In this document: piece by piece, positions 1 through 8,757 of the stretch | Position numbering within the stretch: the stretch's first letter is position 1 | How the letters are laid out: every line of letters begins with the position of its first letter | From: Pirellulales bacterium | GTDB lineage: Bacteria; Planctomycetota; Planctomycetia; Pirellulales; S012-138 | Length of the DNA: 39,188 nucleotides | Direction: 5' to 3' | NCBI GenBank assembly: GCA_028066245.1 | Contig: JALCBR010000041.1 | Span: 1 to 39,188, forward strand | Position numbers and translations under genes: made by a program | Notes under the pieces: generated by a model | Seen by the model: only the letters and a program-made list of their open reading frames with translations | Database searches by the model: none | What the model was told of the DNA's origin: nothing

Positions 1-66
1 CTGAACTTTTGTTTCGGTTTGTGGGTGTTTTTTGGGGTCCCTTTGATGGTTAATTTTTGGGAATGA
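1..66 (+). CDS. Hydrophobic micro-ORF in repeat copy A (5' end cut off)
   Basis: Read from base 1 the frame gives 21 residues and a TGA stop at 64-66. It starts two codons into the 23-codon ORF of copies B and C. Leu3, Asn4, Gly8, Leu9, Val11, Val15, Pro16, Leu17, Val19, Asn20 and Trp22 are shared with copy B. The replaced residues are mostly Phe, Trp, Cys, Gly or Met, so the peptide stays hydrophobic. Of 21 base differences from copy B, 9 fall in third positions, only a mild bias. The frame has no indel or early stop. Function unknown. It could be a coincidence of the repeat's sequence. Confidence 0.3.
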   Translation: MNFCFGLWVFFGVPLMVNFWE

Positions 67-310
67 GGCGTTTGCGCCACCCCTCTGGAGGATGGAAAAA
101 TTTGACCAATGTCAATTTCGCCCGTACGCGTGAGAGCATGGCCCGGGAAACGGTGCAGCACTTCAATCTCACGTCCACGAAGTGACGGGACCTGCGACGA
201 ACAGAACACCAATCAGAGAGATGTTCTCAAGCGCTTTGTTGAATCTTGTTCTGCTCGCAGTCGGGTGTCGTCCACCATCTCACAGGCGGAACGTCAACGA
301 GATAAGCGAT
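1..310 (+). repeat. Dispersed repeat, copy A (left part cut off by window edge)
   Basis: This stretch is homologous to 10849-11285 and 33255-33668. The left inverted-repeat arm lies outside the window. The right arm is at 98-134 and matches the left arms of the other copies, reverse-complemented, at 36 of 37 bases. Left of the arm, bases 1-66 continue the micro-ORF of the other copies with no indel but only about two-thirds base identity to copy B. Right of it are hairpins at 169-185 (TCAC/GTGA) and 198-257 (CGAACAGAACA pairing with TGTTCTGCTCG through one wobble). The shared sequence ends near the motif GGAACGTCAA at 288-297, about 40 bases from the stop codon of the DAHP synthase gene. Confidence 0.85.
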
Positions 311-339
311 CTAAGTCTTCACCACTTGCACTCCGGCCA

Positions 340-1356
340 TCAGTTGACCGAAAGATCTAGTGGCTCAGCCAATCTTTGAATTTGGCCAATCAGTTCGGTC
401 AGTTGACCGAAGTTTAGTGATTGAGCACCGTCAGAGAGTGCCCGCTCCGGAGTAGGATGGACTTCCATCAGTAATCCGTGCGCACCGGCCGCCATTCCCG
501 CCAATGCCATCGGAGGCACATAGTCTCTCCGTCCAGTCCCATGCGAAGGATCCACAAGAATCGGCAAGTGTGAGAGTTGCTTGACTGGCGGAACAATGGA
601 CAGATCAAGCGTGTTTCTCGTGTGATCTGCGAACGTTCTCACGCCGCGCTCACAGAGAATGACGCGGTAGTTTCCACCGGCCATGATGTATTCCGCCGCC
701 ATCAGCCATTCATCCAGGGTGGCGGACATGCCGCGCTTGAGCAGGATGGGCTTCCTTGCGCGGCCGCACCTCCTCAGCAAACTGAAATTCTGCATGTTGC
801 GCGTGCCAACCTGCAGAACATCCGCAATTTCTTCGGCAACGTCCACGTTGTCGTTGTCCATCACTTCCGTGGCGATCTTAATGCCCGTGGCGTCACGCGC
901 CTTTTCCAGCAATCGGAGCCCCTCTTCCCCCATGCCTTGAAAGCTGTAGGGGCTGGAGCGCGGCTTGAAAGCGCCGGCACGCATGATGCGCACCCCGTGC
1001 TGCATCAACACGTCAGCCGTGCGGAGGATCATGTCTTCGTTTTCCACGCTGCAAGGTCCGCAAATCAGCGTGAAGTTGCCAGGCCCAATTGTTGTCTCAC
1101 CAATTTCGATCGACGTGTCATCAGGGTGCATCTCGCGGCTAGCAAGCTTATAGGCTTTGGTGACGCGGATCAGTTCCAGAACGCCAGGCAGCAACTCCAA
1201 CTGGCGAGAATCAACCGCGCCGGTGTTGCCGGTGATGCCGATCGCTGTCCGCGTGGGCCCCGGCATTGGGTGCGGTGAAAGCCCCATTTCCTTGATACGC
1301 TTGACCGCATCTTCCACCTGTTGCTTTGTCGCCTCGTGGCGCATAACCACCAACAT
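340..1356 (-). CDS. aroF: 3-deoxy-7-phosphoheptulonate (DAHP) synthase, type I-beta
   Basis: Joins phosphoenolpyruvate and erythrose 4-phosphate in the first step of the shikimate pathway, in the cytoplasm. The 338-residue protein has an N-terminal ferredoxin-like (FL) domain, about residues 1-75, which in Thermotoga-type enzymes binds the feedback inhibitor. The TIM barrel of the AroF/KdsA family follows, with GPCSVEN at 100-106 (its Cys is the expected metal ligand) and KPRSSPYSFQG from 131. I chose the ATG at 1356 rather than the longer frame opening at 1470: it has GGGAG about 7 bases upstream and the protein then starts MLVVM, as FL domains usually do. The gene stands alone, and its 3' end abuts repeat copy A in convergent orientation. 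Feedback control by aromatic amino acids is inferred from the domain layout. Confidence 0.93.
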   Translation of the reverse strand: MLVVMRHEATKQQVEDAVKRIKEMGLSPHPMPGPTRTAIGITGNTGAVDSRQLELLPGVLELIRVTKAYKLASREMHPDDTSIEIGETTIGPGNFTLICGPCSVENEDMILRTADVLMQHGVRIMRAGAFKPRSSPYSFQGMGEEGLRLLEKARDATGIKIATEVMDNDNVDVAEEIADVLQVGTRNMQNFSLLRRCGRARKPILLKRGMSATLDEWLMAAEYIMAGGNYRVILCERGVRTFADHTRNTLDLSIVPPVKQLSHLPILVDPSHGTGRRDYVPPMALAGMAAGAHGLLMEVHPTPERALSDGAQSLNFGQLTELIGQIQRLAEPLDLSVN

Positions 1357-1636
1357 GCAATGCTCCCGGACGCGTTCCGCCTTGGCAAACGCAAAAACTC
1401 GTCGAAACTGGCTACCTGCGGACTTCTTGGATTGACTTGCTTGGAGTCCAGCCTGCACGATACCAAGCAACCCTCTCGCATGCTACCGGCACACAATCAG
1501 AGCAAACTCCAATCCAATCAAGGCAAGCTAGGACCGGCTACAATCACGATTCTGAAACCCACTGATTATCAATAGGCTGCATGCTCCCCAAGATTATGGG
1601 ATTCCAGTCCACTCCCTCATTCGATCTTTGCCTCCG

Positions 1637-2290
1637 ATGTCCGTTCATTCAGAGATTTTCGCTTGCCGAAATCCCGAACTATGGCTGATCACTGCGATGG
1701 CTTCTACGGGCTGTGGAGAGAAGGCCACCGTTGATGTTTCCGCCAGCGGAATGATCGCGACGTCCGTGACGAGCGTCTCAATTGTGCCAGAAGCGCCTCG
1801 CGTTCTTGTTGCAATTTCCCATCAACATCGGACAGGGGAAATCATTAACCAATGTGGAGCTTTCGCGTTGCATGTTCTGGGCGAAGATAATCTTGACTTG
1901 GTTTGGCGGTTCGGGCTCCAGAGTGGTCATGCCGTGGAGAAGCTGGCGGAGATCAAGACGCGGCGGCATTCCATTGATTTCGAATCGGCACGGATCAACT
2001 TCCTTGTCGTACCCGATTGTGCCGCGTGGCTGGCGTGCCGGGTGGAAACCTTGTTTGACATTGGTGACCGGTTACTCGTTGTCGCAGAAGTTGTTGCCGC
2101 CGAGAAACTACGCCACCGGATGGATCCTCTGACTATGCGCCGCCTTGCAGAGATCGGTGCTCCAGAAAAGCTCTCACAACTACGAGAGCAATCGTCACGG
2201 CAGGCGGTCATCGATCATCAGGCGATCACCAACTGGCGGCTGTCAAACGGATCGTTGGTCAACCGAGACGCAACAAGACCGAACGAGTAA
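1637..2290 (+). CDS. Flavin reductase-like (FMN-binding split barrel) protein
   Basis: The 217-residue product resembles the flavin reductase/DIM6-NTAB family, which binds FMN and reduces free flavin or acts as a small flavoprotein. Visible family features are an N-terminal strand with LITA, the SVSIVPEAPRVLVAISH stretch (flavin-phosphate region), the following ETLFDIGDRLLVVAEV strand, and the overall length. The C-terminus carries about 50 extra polar residues without a recognised motif. The ATG at 1637 is chosen; a TTG at 1628 in the same frame is possible. It is divergent from aroF and convergent with the small lipoprotein gene. Substrate and partner are unknown. Confidence 0.7.
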   Translation: MSVHSEIFACRNPELWLITAMASTGCGEKATVDVSASGMIATSVTSVSIVPEAPRVLVAISHQHRTGEIINQCGAFALHVLGEDNLDLVWRFGLQSGHAVEKLAEIKTRRHSIDFESARINFLVVPDCAAWLACRVETLFDIGDRLLVVAEVVAAEKLRHRMDPLTMRRLAEIGAPEKLSQLREQSSRQAVIDHQAITNWRLSNGSLVNRDATRPNE

Positions 2291-2370
2291 GTCGACAGTG
2301 CATCTTCGAGAAGGACAACTTCCAGCAAACGTTGTTGTCTTCCCAACGTGCCTTGCATTCCGTGGCAGTT

Positions 2371-3291
2371 TCATCGCGTGATGGTCTTCTCTTCGTTCGG
2401 TTTTCGCCATCTGCGTTGATCCGCTGTCCTCAGCGGATTCCAACTCATGCGTTGAGGCGGTTTCCACGCAGTACGAGCAGCGGCCGTTTCGGCACGGAGT
2501 GGATTTTCGCTACGTGCCGTTTGCCAGCTCTTTCCACGATTGGGATTCGCTGCCTGAAAACCATCGACGCCATTCCCATCTAGGGGAGCAGGAAGGACCT
2601 GAGGTCCGGGGGGCAAGATATCGGGAGAGCTTTCCGGCCTGTCATTGACGCCACCAGGCCCAATCTCTTCCGGAAACACTCCGGGAGTTTTTTCGATGAT
2701 TGGCAACGGCACGTTGGGGCAATGCGGAGGAAACCTTCGCCACGCCGTTTCGTAGTACCCCCAACAGGGTCCCACGTGATTCTCAACCGCAATGGGTGGC
2801 TTTCCCAACAGTCCGTGGCCGGCGTGCGTTTGTGTCGGTGGACCATGATGCGTAGATACATGTTCTGCCGGCGCACACCTGCAGTGAAGAGCATTGCCGC
2901 CGCAATGGTCACAGAACAGGAACTCAACAGTCCGAGCAACCGGCCTCAGATGATGAAAAAGGTCATGGATCAGCCCGCGAATCGGGCCGGGGTACCCAGG
3001 CCCACACTCGGGGCAACCGTGAGCGATTGGCGCAACGTCATGCGGAGAACGTTCGTCAAAGATGAATTCATCGTAGCCGGGCTCGTCATAAATTGGCTCG
3101 GCAGTGTGGCTGGCGTTGATGTAGTCAGCTTGGTGATATCCTGAATCAGGATACTCATCAAACAACATGCCCTCAGGCAGGAGTGGAGCACGGTGATGAA
3201 CTGCGTTCCCGCAGCCGGAGCAGGCCAAGGTCGCACAGATCGCAACCATCGCCCAGCTCTTGGGAATCGAGCGTTGCAAGAGATTGGTCAT
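2371..3291 (-). CDS. Predicted secreted/lipid-anchored protein of unknown function
   Basis: I do not recognise a family. The 306-residue protein has a signal-peptide-like start (MVAICATLACSGCGN) with cysteines near the expected cleavage point, so it may be a lipoprotein. The middle is rich in His, Cys, Pro and Tyr, with pairs such as HGCPECGPG and CDHCGGNALHCRC that could bind metal or form disulfides. The C-terminus is Pro-rich and then strongly basic. It follows the polysaccharide-export gene by 11 bases on the same strand, so the two are probably one transcript, which suggests an envelope role. This is inference from position only. Confidence 0.6.
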   Translation of the reverse strand: MTNLLQRSIPKSWAMVAICATLACSGCGNAVHHRAPLLPEGMLFDEYPDSGYHQADYINASHTAEPIYDEPGYDEFIFDERSPHDVAPIAHGCPECGPGYPGPIRGLIHDLFHHLRPVARTVEFLFCDHCGGNALHCRCAPAEHVSTHHGPPTQTHAGHGLLGKPPIAVENHVGPCWGYYETAWRRFPPHCPNVPLPIIEKTPGVFPEEIGPGGVNDRPESSPDILPPGPQVLPAPLDGNGVDGFQAANPNRGKSWQTARSENPLRAETAAARTAWKPPQRMSWNPLRTADQRRWRKPNEEKTITR

Positions 3292-3302
3292 GACTGTGGT
3301 CC

Positions 3303-4397
3303 TTAGAATCCGAGGCCGCCGGTTTGGCCGAACTGATCAAAGAATTTGATGCGGGAAACGGTTTGTGTACCCAGCAGAGTCGTTCCGAAGACTCGCTCAA
3401 ACGGCGACGTGATCTTGGCGACAATCGCATCTGTCGTGAACCAACGATCCTCGGCAATAAAGATGCGATCACCGGGCAAAATCTGATAGTTGGTAAATGT
3501 CGCGCCGCCGCGAGTGATCGCCAGCCAATCCACCGGCATAAGTTGCTGTCGCATTTCACCCGCAGGCGCCGGACGCGCGATCCAGACCTTTTTTGAGGAC
3601 TGCGGCAACAGACCTTCAATTTGAGAGATCGCATCCAGTACGGTTTCGTTACCAGTGAATGGGCGACGGTACACTCCATCGCCGGCGGCTGAGCCCTCGG
3701 CAATCACGTAGTAGACCTTGCTGTTGTAGGCAAAGACATCGACGGAGACTTCAACATTCTCCAGTTCATGCCCGAGATGCTCTTCAATGACTTGTTTGGC
3801 TTGGCCGCGCGTCATGCCTGCGACAAAAACCTGGCCGTACGAACCCAGCGTGACGGTCCCATCAGGACCAATCATGTGTTCGCCGTTGATTTGTTGGATG
3901 ACATCCTGGCTGGATTGCAAAGTGAACACGGCAACATCGGCAGTCGGCACTTGCTGGCGCAGGTGTTCATTGACGACTTCCTTAGCTTCGTCCACGGTCA
4001 TCCCTTGCACGGACGTTGTCCCGTAGCGACCGAGATCAATGATCCCGCCAGGCTGCACCACGAGCCCAACCGTGTTGCTGGGCGGCGCATTGGGGTCCTG
4101 CGGAGGAATGATCGGCGCAGCTTCCGGTAAGCCTTCGATGGAAGCGAGGATCAAATCATTGGGAACCAGCAGGTGAGGCGGCAGAGGATTTCCGCGAATT
4201 AGATCCACGAGCAAAACATCCGGCGGCTCAAGGACATAATCCGGCAGCACGACCTTTTCCAATTCGCGCGGAGCATCCGCGGGAGGAACGGGCATTTGCA
4301 GCGCGTTAGCGCCAGGAACGGGGCCAAAGAACGCCGCGCAACCACTCAAGCTGAGGGAGCACAGAATCAATAGACAGCAGGTCAGTCCCCGGGGCAT
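3303..4397 (-). CDS. Polysaccharide biosynthesis/export lipoprotein (Wza/BexD-like)
   Basis: Outer-membrane polysaccharide-export proteins of this family form a periplasmic channel for capsule or exopolysaccharide. The 364-residue protein opens with a lipoprotein signal ending in LSLSGC. Next comes the export-domain start (PDYVLEPPDVLLVDLIRG), then repeated beta-grasp units: GGIIDLGRYGTTSVQGMTVDEA, then GTVTLGSYGQVFVAGMTRGQA, and a C-terminal SLBB-like stretch ending with ITRGGATFTNYQILPGDRIFI. The frame is open up to 4748, but the ATG at 4397 gives the signal peptide and has GGAAGGA about 8 bases upstream. The small lipoprotein follows after 11 bases. The sugar genes at 23454-27608 could supply its substrate, but they are 19 kb away. 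Confidence 0.88.
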   Translation of the reverse strand: MPRGLTCCLLILCSLSLSGCAAFFGPVPGANALQMPVPPADAPRELEKVVLPDYVLEPPDVLLVDLIRGNPLPPHLLVPNDLILASIEGLPEAAPIIPPQDPNAPPSNTVGLVVQPGGIIDLGRYGTTSVQGMTVDEAKEVVNEHLRQQVPTADVAVFTLQSSQDVIQQINGEHMIGPDGTVTLGSYGQVFVAGMTRGQAKQVIEEHLGHELENVEVSVDVFAYNSKVYYVIAEGSAAGDGVYRRPFTGNETVLDAISQIEGLLPQSSKKVWIARPAPAGEMRQQLMPVDWLAITRGGATFTNYQILPGDRIFIAEDRWFTTDAIVAKITSPFERVFGTTLLGTQTVSRIKFFDQFGQTGGLGF

Positions 4398-4678
4398 GGG
4401 GCCGTCCTTCCATGTTGCGGCGGATTCATTCCGCCTCGCGCCCCCCCTGACTCTTGGGCGCGTCACCTTTGCCAGCATGTTTCGGGCACGAAGTCGCCAG
4501 CTCGATGATCGTTGACCCGTATATCGACCGACCAGGTCTTTGACTTTGATCAAAGGTGAGTAATTCAAGAATTCGCGCAAAACTCCAGCCGTCAGCGGCA
4601 GCATCGCTTTCAACGCCTGGATCGAGGTGTCGCACAACACGACCCTGCTGTCAAAGCAAGCAATACGTTCGGCAGTCG

Positions 4679-6139
4679 TTAAGCCTTGTTGGGTGGACGG
4701 CTGAAGAAACTCACCAACAGTCCCAGAAAAACCAACCCTGCTGACCAAAACGCCTCGTAGACTGCCCTTTGGTCGTCAATGGCATATTGCATGGTCGAGT
4801 AGATGATGCCCGCACAGACAAGCGTGAAGAGCATCGGCGTGACAGGATAGCCAGGCACGCGGAACGGCGGCTTTTCTACCGGATGCTTGCGTCGATAGTA
4901 ATAGAGCGAAAGGACAACCAACGTAACAAAGAACCAGTAAGCTGGAGCCGTGTAGAGGACCATCCTTTCAAATCCGTCGGCTGGCCGAAAGTTCCCGCCA
5001 GCCTCACCTTGAAAGAACCTCGCCCAAAACTGACTGCCGAACAGCGCGGTCAGACCGCACGTCACAATGCCTTGCATCAAAAGCGAGTTGACAGGCGTTG
5101 TGAATCGCTGATGCCATTTTCCCAGCCAGGAGAACAGCGCGTGATCCTGGCCGAATGCGTAGTAGATCCGCGAACCAGTGAGCACAATTCCATTCAAGGC
5201 TCCCGCGGAGGAAATCAGGATCAACGCCGAAAGGAACCGTTCTCCCCAGCCGCCGATCGCAATCCTGGCCGTCGAGGCAGCGACCGTGTTGGATGTCTGC
5301 AACCCCTCGAATCCCAACACGTGCAGATAAGAAAAGTTCATCAACAAATAAACAGTCGTAATCACGACGACGCCGATCGTCATCGCCCGAAACGTGTTGT
5401 GCTCTGGCCGACGGACCTCCGCACCGACAAATGCGATGTCGGTCCAGCCACCGAAAGCGAACATGACAAAGATCAAAGATTGGCCGATGGCCAATGCAGA
5501 GAGTAACAATGCGTGCATGGGACTGGCCTCCTCCGTGACGTCGCTCGTGACCGTCTCCGCATTCTCAGTCAATCCCGGTTCAACCGATTGAGCGGAGGGA
5601 GTCAACAGGGCACAGACAAAGATCGCCAACATGCCCACTACTTTGGCACACGTGAGCATGTTTTGCGTCGTCTTGCCGACGCGTAAGCCCAACACGTTTA
5701 GCAGCGTCACCACGGCAATCAGTGCAATCGCCCAAACAATGGTCAAACTCTGGTCCGCGGTCGGCGCGAACGATTCTTGGAAATACTGGGCGAAAATAAA
5801 TGCCATCGCGCCGATCGACCCTGGACGCACAACCCAGAATTGGGTCCAGGCGAAGACAAAGCCCAGTCGGCGTCCGTAGCAACCCTTGAGAAAATGATAG
5901 TCGCCGCCCGCTTTGGGAAACCGCACAATGAGTTCGGCATAGCACAATGCACCCATCAGGCTCACCAATCCACCGGCGACCCAACACATCATTAGCAAAG
6001 GTTCGCTGTCCAAGGGCATCGCTGCGAGTTGTGGAGTCGCAAAAATGCCAGTACCAATCACAATCCCGACAATAATGTTGACGCTGTCAAACAGCGATAA
6101 CTGCCGGCGCGGCGTCTGAGGGTCTGATTGAGTCGGCAT
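4679..6139 (-). CDS. APC-superfamily amino-acid permease
   Basis: A 486-residue inner-membrane transporter of the amino acid-polyamine-organocation superfamily. The N-terminal helix carries the family glycine motif NIIVGIVIGTGIFATP, which lies in the broken first helix that binds substrate. About twelve hydrophobic segments follow. One loop, roughly residues 180-205 (QSVEPGLTENAETV and on), is an acidic insertion. The PFRVPGYP motif before the last helices is typical of the LAT/YfnA-like branch. The start ATG has no clear ribosome binding site. The gene ends 282 bases before the export lipoprotein start on the same strand. Substrate cannot be read from the sequence. Confidence 0.88.
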   Translation of the reverse strand: MPTQSDPQTPRRQLSLFDSVNIIVGIVIGTGIFATPQLAAMPLDSEPLLMMCWVAGGLVSLMGALCYAELIVRFPKAGGDYHFLKGCYGRRLGFVFAWTQFWVVRPGSIGAMAFIFAQYFQESFAPTADQSLTIVWAIALIAVVTLLNVLGLRVGKTTQNMLTCAKVVGMLAIFVCALLTPSAQSVEPGLTENAETVTSDVTEEASPMHALLLSALAIGQSLIFVMFAFGGWTDIAFVGAEVRRPEHNTFRAMTIGVVVITTVYLLMNFSYLHVLGFEGLQTSNTVAASTARIAIGGWGERFLSALILISSAGALNGIVLTGSRIYYAFGQDHALFSWLGKWHQRFTTPVNSLLMQGIVTCGLTALFGSQFWARFFQGEAGGNFRPADGFERMVLYTAPAYWFFVTLVVLSLYYYRRKHPVEKPPFRVPGYPVTPMLFTLVCAGIIYSTMQYAIDDQRAVYEAFWSAGLVFLGLLVSFFSRPPNKA

Positions 6140-6322
6140 TGTTCAGTATGCAAAGAACGTATTCCATCGCCACAGAGCGAGTGAACCACTCCTTCAATGG
6201 CGGTCTACGTGCAGCAGACAATGCCGCGGCGGTCGCATCATACGTTTAGTTTCTCTTGACGTGAATGTAAAATACGGTCGTTGCTATCGAGCAGACTCGC
6301 AAGTCAGATTGTAAGTTGCATG

Positions 6323-7510
6323 ATGAATCCTCCTGAATCTTCGCAAACGGATCGTGAGCCAACCCGCAGGTTTCCCACGATGCCAACCACACCCATCGCA
6401 CCGCCGCTTTATCCGTCCGTGGTCTACCGATGCGATAGCCCGACGCAAGCCGCCGGTTTGCTCAACCGCGAAGCTGCTGGCTACGTCTACTCACGCGATG
6501 GCCACCCCAACGGCGATCAACTCGCCGCAATTTGTTGCCAACACCACGCTGTGCAGGAGGGCATTGCTTGCGGGTCCGGAATGGCGGCCTTGTCCACGTT
6601 GCTGCTGGGCACACTCAGTTCAGGCGATCACCTTATCGCAAGCAATCTCCTGTACGGCCAAACAACCAACCTCCTCCGTAACGAGTTGCCCAAACTTGGA
6701 ATCACAAGTACGGAAGTTGATCCCTGTGACATCCAGGCTGTGGAAGCGGCTTTCGCCAACGGAGCAAAAGGGTTGCTTGTCGAAACCATTAGCAATCCCA
6801 TGCTGCGCGTGATCGATCTTGCCAAGCTGGCAGAGATTGCCCACGGGAGCGATGCGTGGCTGGCCGTGGACAATACCTTCGCTAGCCCTTCTGTTTGCCG
6901 TCCGGTGGAGCACGGCGCTGACTTTATCCTGGAGAGCATCACCAAGATGATGAACGGACACAGCGACGTCCTGCTGGGCTTTGTGGGGGGAAACGTGGAT
7001 TCGCTAGAACGTTTACGGAAGGCTTCCATCACGTGGGGTTTTACCGCCGCTCCCTTTGACTGCTGGCTCGCAACGCGGGGAATCGGCACGCTTGACTTGC
7101 GTGTGGAGAGAGCCTGCGCGAATGCGATGACAATCGCCCAAACACTGCAAGCTGACGGCCGGGTGAATGAAGTGAGCTACCCTGGGCTGCCGCAACATCC
7201 AGATCATGAACTTTGTCGGCGACAGTTCCATATGGGGCGATTTGGCCACATGCTCTCATTTACGCTTCCCGGCGGCTGGGACGCGGCGTCAAAATTCATC
7301 GCCGCCGCGCGGTGTATTCCGTTTAGCCCTTCACTGGGTGATCTGGAAACGACGCTCAGCCACCCCGCTTCCACCAGCCACCGCAAGCTCTCGCAAGAAG
7401 AGCGGCTTGGTTACGGAATCGACGACGGAACTCTGCGGCTGTCGATCGGCATTGAGCCGGTTGAGCGAATTGTTGACGCTCTCGAAGAGGGGTTGACAGG
7501 TCTCAGGTAG
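6323..7510 (+). CDS. Cystathionine gamma-synthase/lyase-family PLP enzyme
   Basis: A 395-residue member of the Cys/Met metabolism PLP-dependent family (fold type I), which carries out gamma- or beta-replacement or elimination on sulfur amino acids. Family marks are YVYSRDGHPNGDQLA (usually YSRxxNPT), CGSGMAAL, VDNTFASP with the PLP-ring Asp, and SITKMMNGHSD with the PLP-binding Lys. The Asn-Pro-Thr of the first motif is changed to His-Pro-Asn, so the exact reaction is uncertain. Two adjacent ATGs (6320 and 6323) could start it; the frame is open back to a TTG at 6281. It heads a plus-strand run with the ketoacyl synthase and the sulfatase-like gene, though a 203-base gap argues against one tight operon. 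Confidence 0.85.
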   Translation: MNPPESSQTDREPTRRFPTMPTTPIAPPLYPSVVYRCDSPTQAAGLLNREAAGYVYSRDGHPNGDQLAAICCQHHAVQEGIACGSGMAALSTLLLGTLSSGDHLIASNLLYGQTTNLLRNELPKLGITSTEVDPCDIQAVEAAFANGAKGLLVETISNPMLRVIDLAKLAEIAHGSDAWLAVDNTFASPSVCRPVEHGADFILESITKMMNGHSDVLLGFVGGNVDSLERLRKASITWGFTAAPFDCWLATRGIGTLDLRVERACANAMTIAQTLQADGRVNEVSYPGLPQHPDHELCRRQFHMGRFGHMLSFTLPGGWDAASKFIAAARCIPFSPSLGDLETTLSHPASTSHRKLSQEERLGYGIDDGTLRLSIGIEPVERIVDALEEGLTGLR

Positions 7511-7713
7511 TCTACGCCATGTTTACGTAACCAGTTTGTCTTCCACGGCTTGGAGAGCAGGTCGACTCGATCATCACTTCATCCCCGGCCCCCAAGTGCA
7601 ATTGTCGGGAACATCGGGCTGTGGTAGCTTGTTCCGTCTTACCCAGTTTCACATTGCCGACACGGAAAAGTGTTCCCGGTCGCAATTTTGCCCGCATTGT
7701 GTGAGGGAGCCCG

Positions 7714-8715
7714 TTGAGTCACGCCACCATCGGTCCGATTGCCGTTTACTTGCCGGCGATGGTGGAGTCCAACGAGCAGTTGGCCGCGCAGTTTCCGCGA
7801 TGGGACATGCGGATCATCGAGCAAAAGACGGGCATCGCCAAGCGGCACATCGCAGGACCGGATGAGTGTGTTTCGGACCTGGCGGTCGCGGCAGCGGAGA
7901 AACTCTTCACCGAACACAACATCGACCGGCAGACGGTCGATTTCCTGCTACTGTGTACGCAAACTCCGGATTATCCACTGCCCACAACGGCGTGCCTGGT
8001 GCAAGACCGTCTCAGGTTGCCCACCTCCACTGGAGCGTTGGATTTCAATCTGGGATGCTCAGGCTTCGTTTACGGGCTATCTCTGGCCGAGGGTCTGATT
8101 GCATCGAGAGCAGCCAAACGCGTCTTGCTGATCACCTCGGAGACCTATTCAAAGTACATTGATGCCGAGGACCGTTCGCTGCGCACGATCTTTGGCGATG
8201 GCGCAGCTGCCACATTGATTGACGCCGCCGAGGAACAATCGCTCAGTTCCTTCCGTTTTGGCACTGATGGAAGTGGCGCGGACATGCTGATGCTTACGCG
8301 CAGCGGGGTCCGTAGTCCGGAAACCAGCCTGCGTCCCCGCAAGCGGCAGCGCTGGAAAAGCGATCTGTACATGGACGGTCAAGGGTTGGTCTATTTTACG
8401 GTCGAGAAGATCCCTGAGCTGCTGGACGGGATTGTCAAGGACGCCGGCATTGACCGAGAGGAAATCGACCTGTTCCTTATGCACCAACCCACGCGGCTGC
8501 TGTTAGAACGGCTGCGAGAAACGCTCGACTTGGATGAGACAAAACTTCCCATGGACTTGGAGTCCTGCGGTAATACTGTTTCCTCGACCATTCCGATTCT
8601 CATCAATGACCTCCGCGCGTCCGGGGATCTGAAGCCGGGCATGACCAGCATGCTCGTCGGTTTTGGAGTTGGGCTTTCCTGGGCAGGATGCCTTTGGAAA
8701 GAGACTGGCGTATAA
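7714..8715 (+). CDS. 3-oxoacyl-ACP synthase III family protein (FabH-like)
   Basis: A 333-residue thiolase-fold condensing enzyme. The catalytic triad is complete: Cys115 in FNLGCSGFVYG, His257 in LMHQPTRLL and Asn287 in ESCGNTVSSTIP. FGDGAAATLI and the C-terminal GFGVGLSWAG are family hallmarks. FabH starts fatty-acid chains by condensing acetyl-CoA with malonyl-ACP; relatives make other acyl starters, and this divergent sequence may be such a relative. The start is a TTG with GAGGGAG about 5 bases upstream, the best initiation signal in the region. The next gene begins 42 bases after its stop, so the two are probably co-transcribed, hinting at lipid or envelope chemistry. Confidence 0.88.
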   Translation: MSHATIGPIAVYLPAMVESNEQLAAQFPRWDMRIIEQKTGIAKRHIAGPDECVSDLAVAAAEKLFTEHNIDRQTVDFLLLCTQTPDYPLPTTACLVQDRLRLPTSTGALDFNLGCSGFVYGLSLAEGLIASRAAKRVLLITSETYSKYIDAEDRSLRTIFGDGAAATLIDAAEEQSLSSFRFGTDGSGADMLMLTRSGVRSPETSLRPRKRQRWKSDLYMDGQGLVYFTVEKIPELLDGIVKDAGIDREEIDLFLMHQPTRLLLERLRETLDLDETKLPMDLESCGNTVSSTIPILINDLRASGDLKPGMTSMLVGFGVGLSWAGCLWKETGV

Positions 8716-8757
8716 CGGAACGCATTGCTCTTGCCGCCTATTGCAAGGAATGCAGGT

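Noticed and set aside
4398-4678. A 69-codon minus-strand ORF (4426-4635) and the palindrome CTTTGATCAAAG (4544-4555) between permease and export gene
   Set aside because: The ORF has no recognisable feature. The 12-base palindrome could be an operator, but a single site of this length is expected by chance often enough.
6250-6320. TTGACG before the PLP-enzyme gene as a sigma-70 -35 box
   Set aside because: No convincing -10 box is found at the right distance.
7512-7697. A 61-codon minus-strand ORF before the ketoacyl synthase gene
   Set aside because: It lies in the leader of the plus-strand gene, has no visible ribosome binding site or family motif, and is short enough to be chance.
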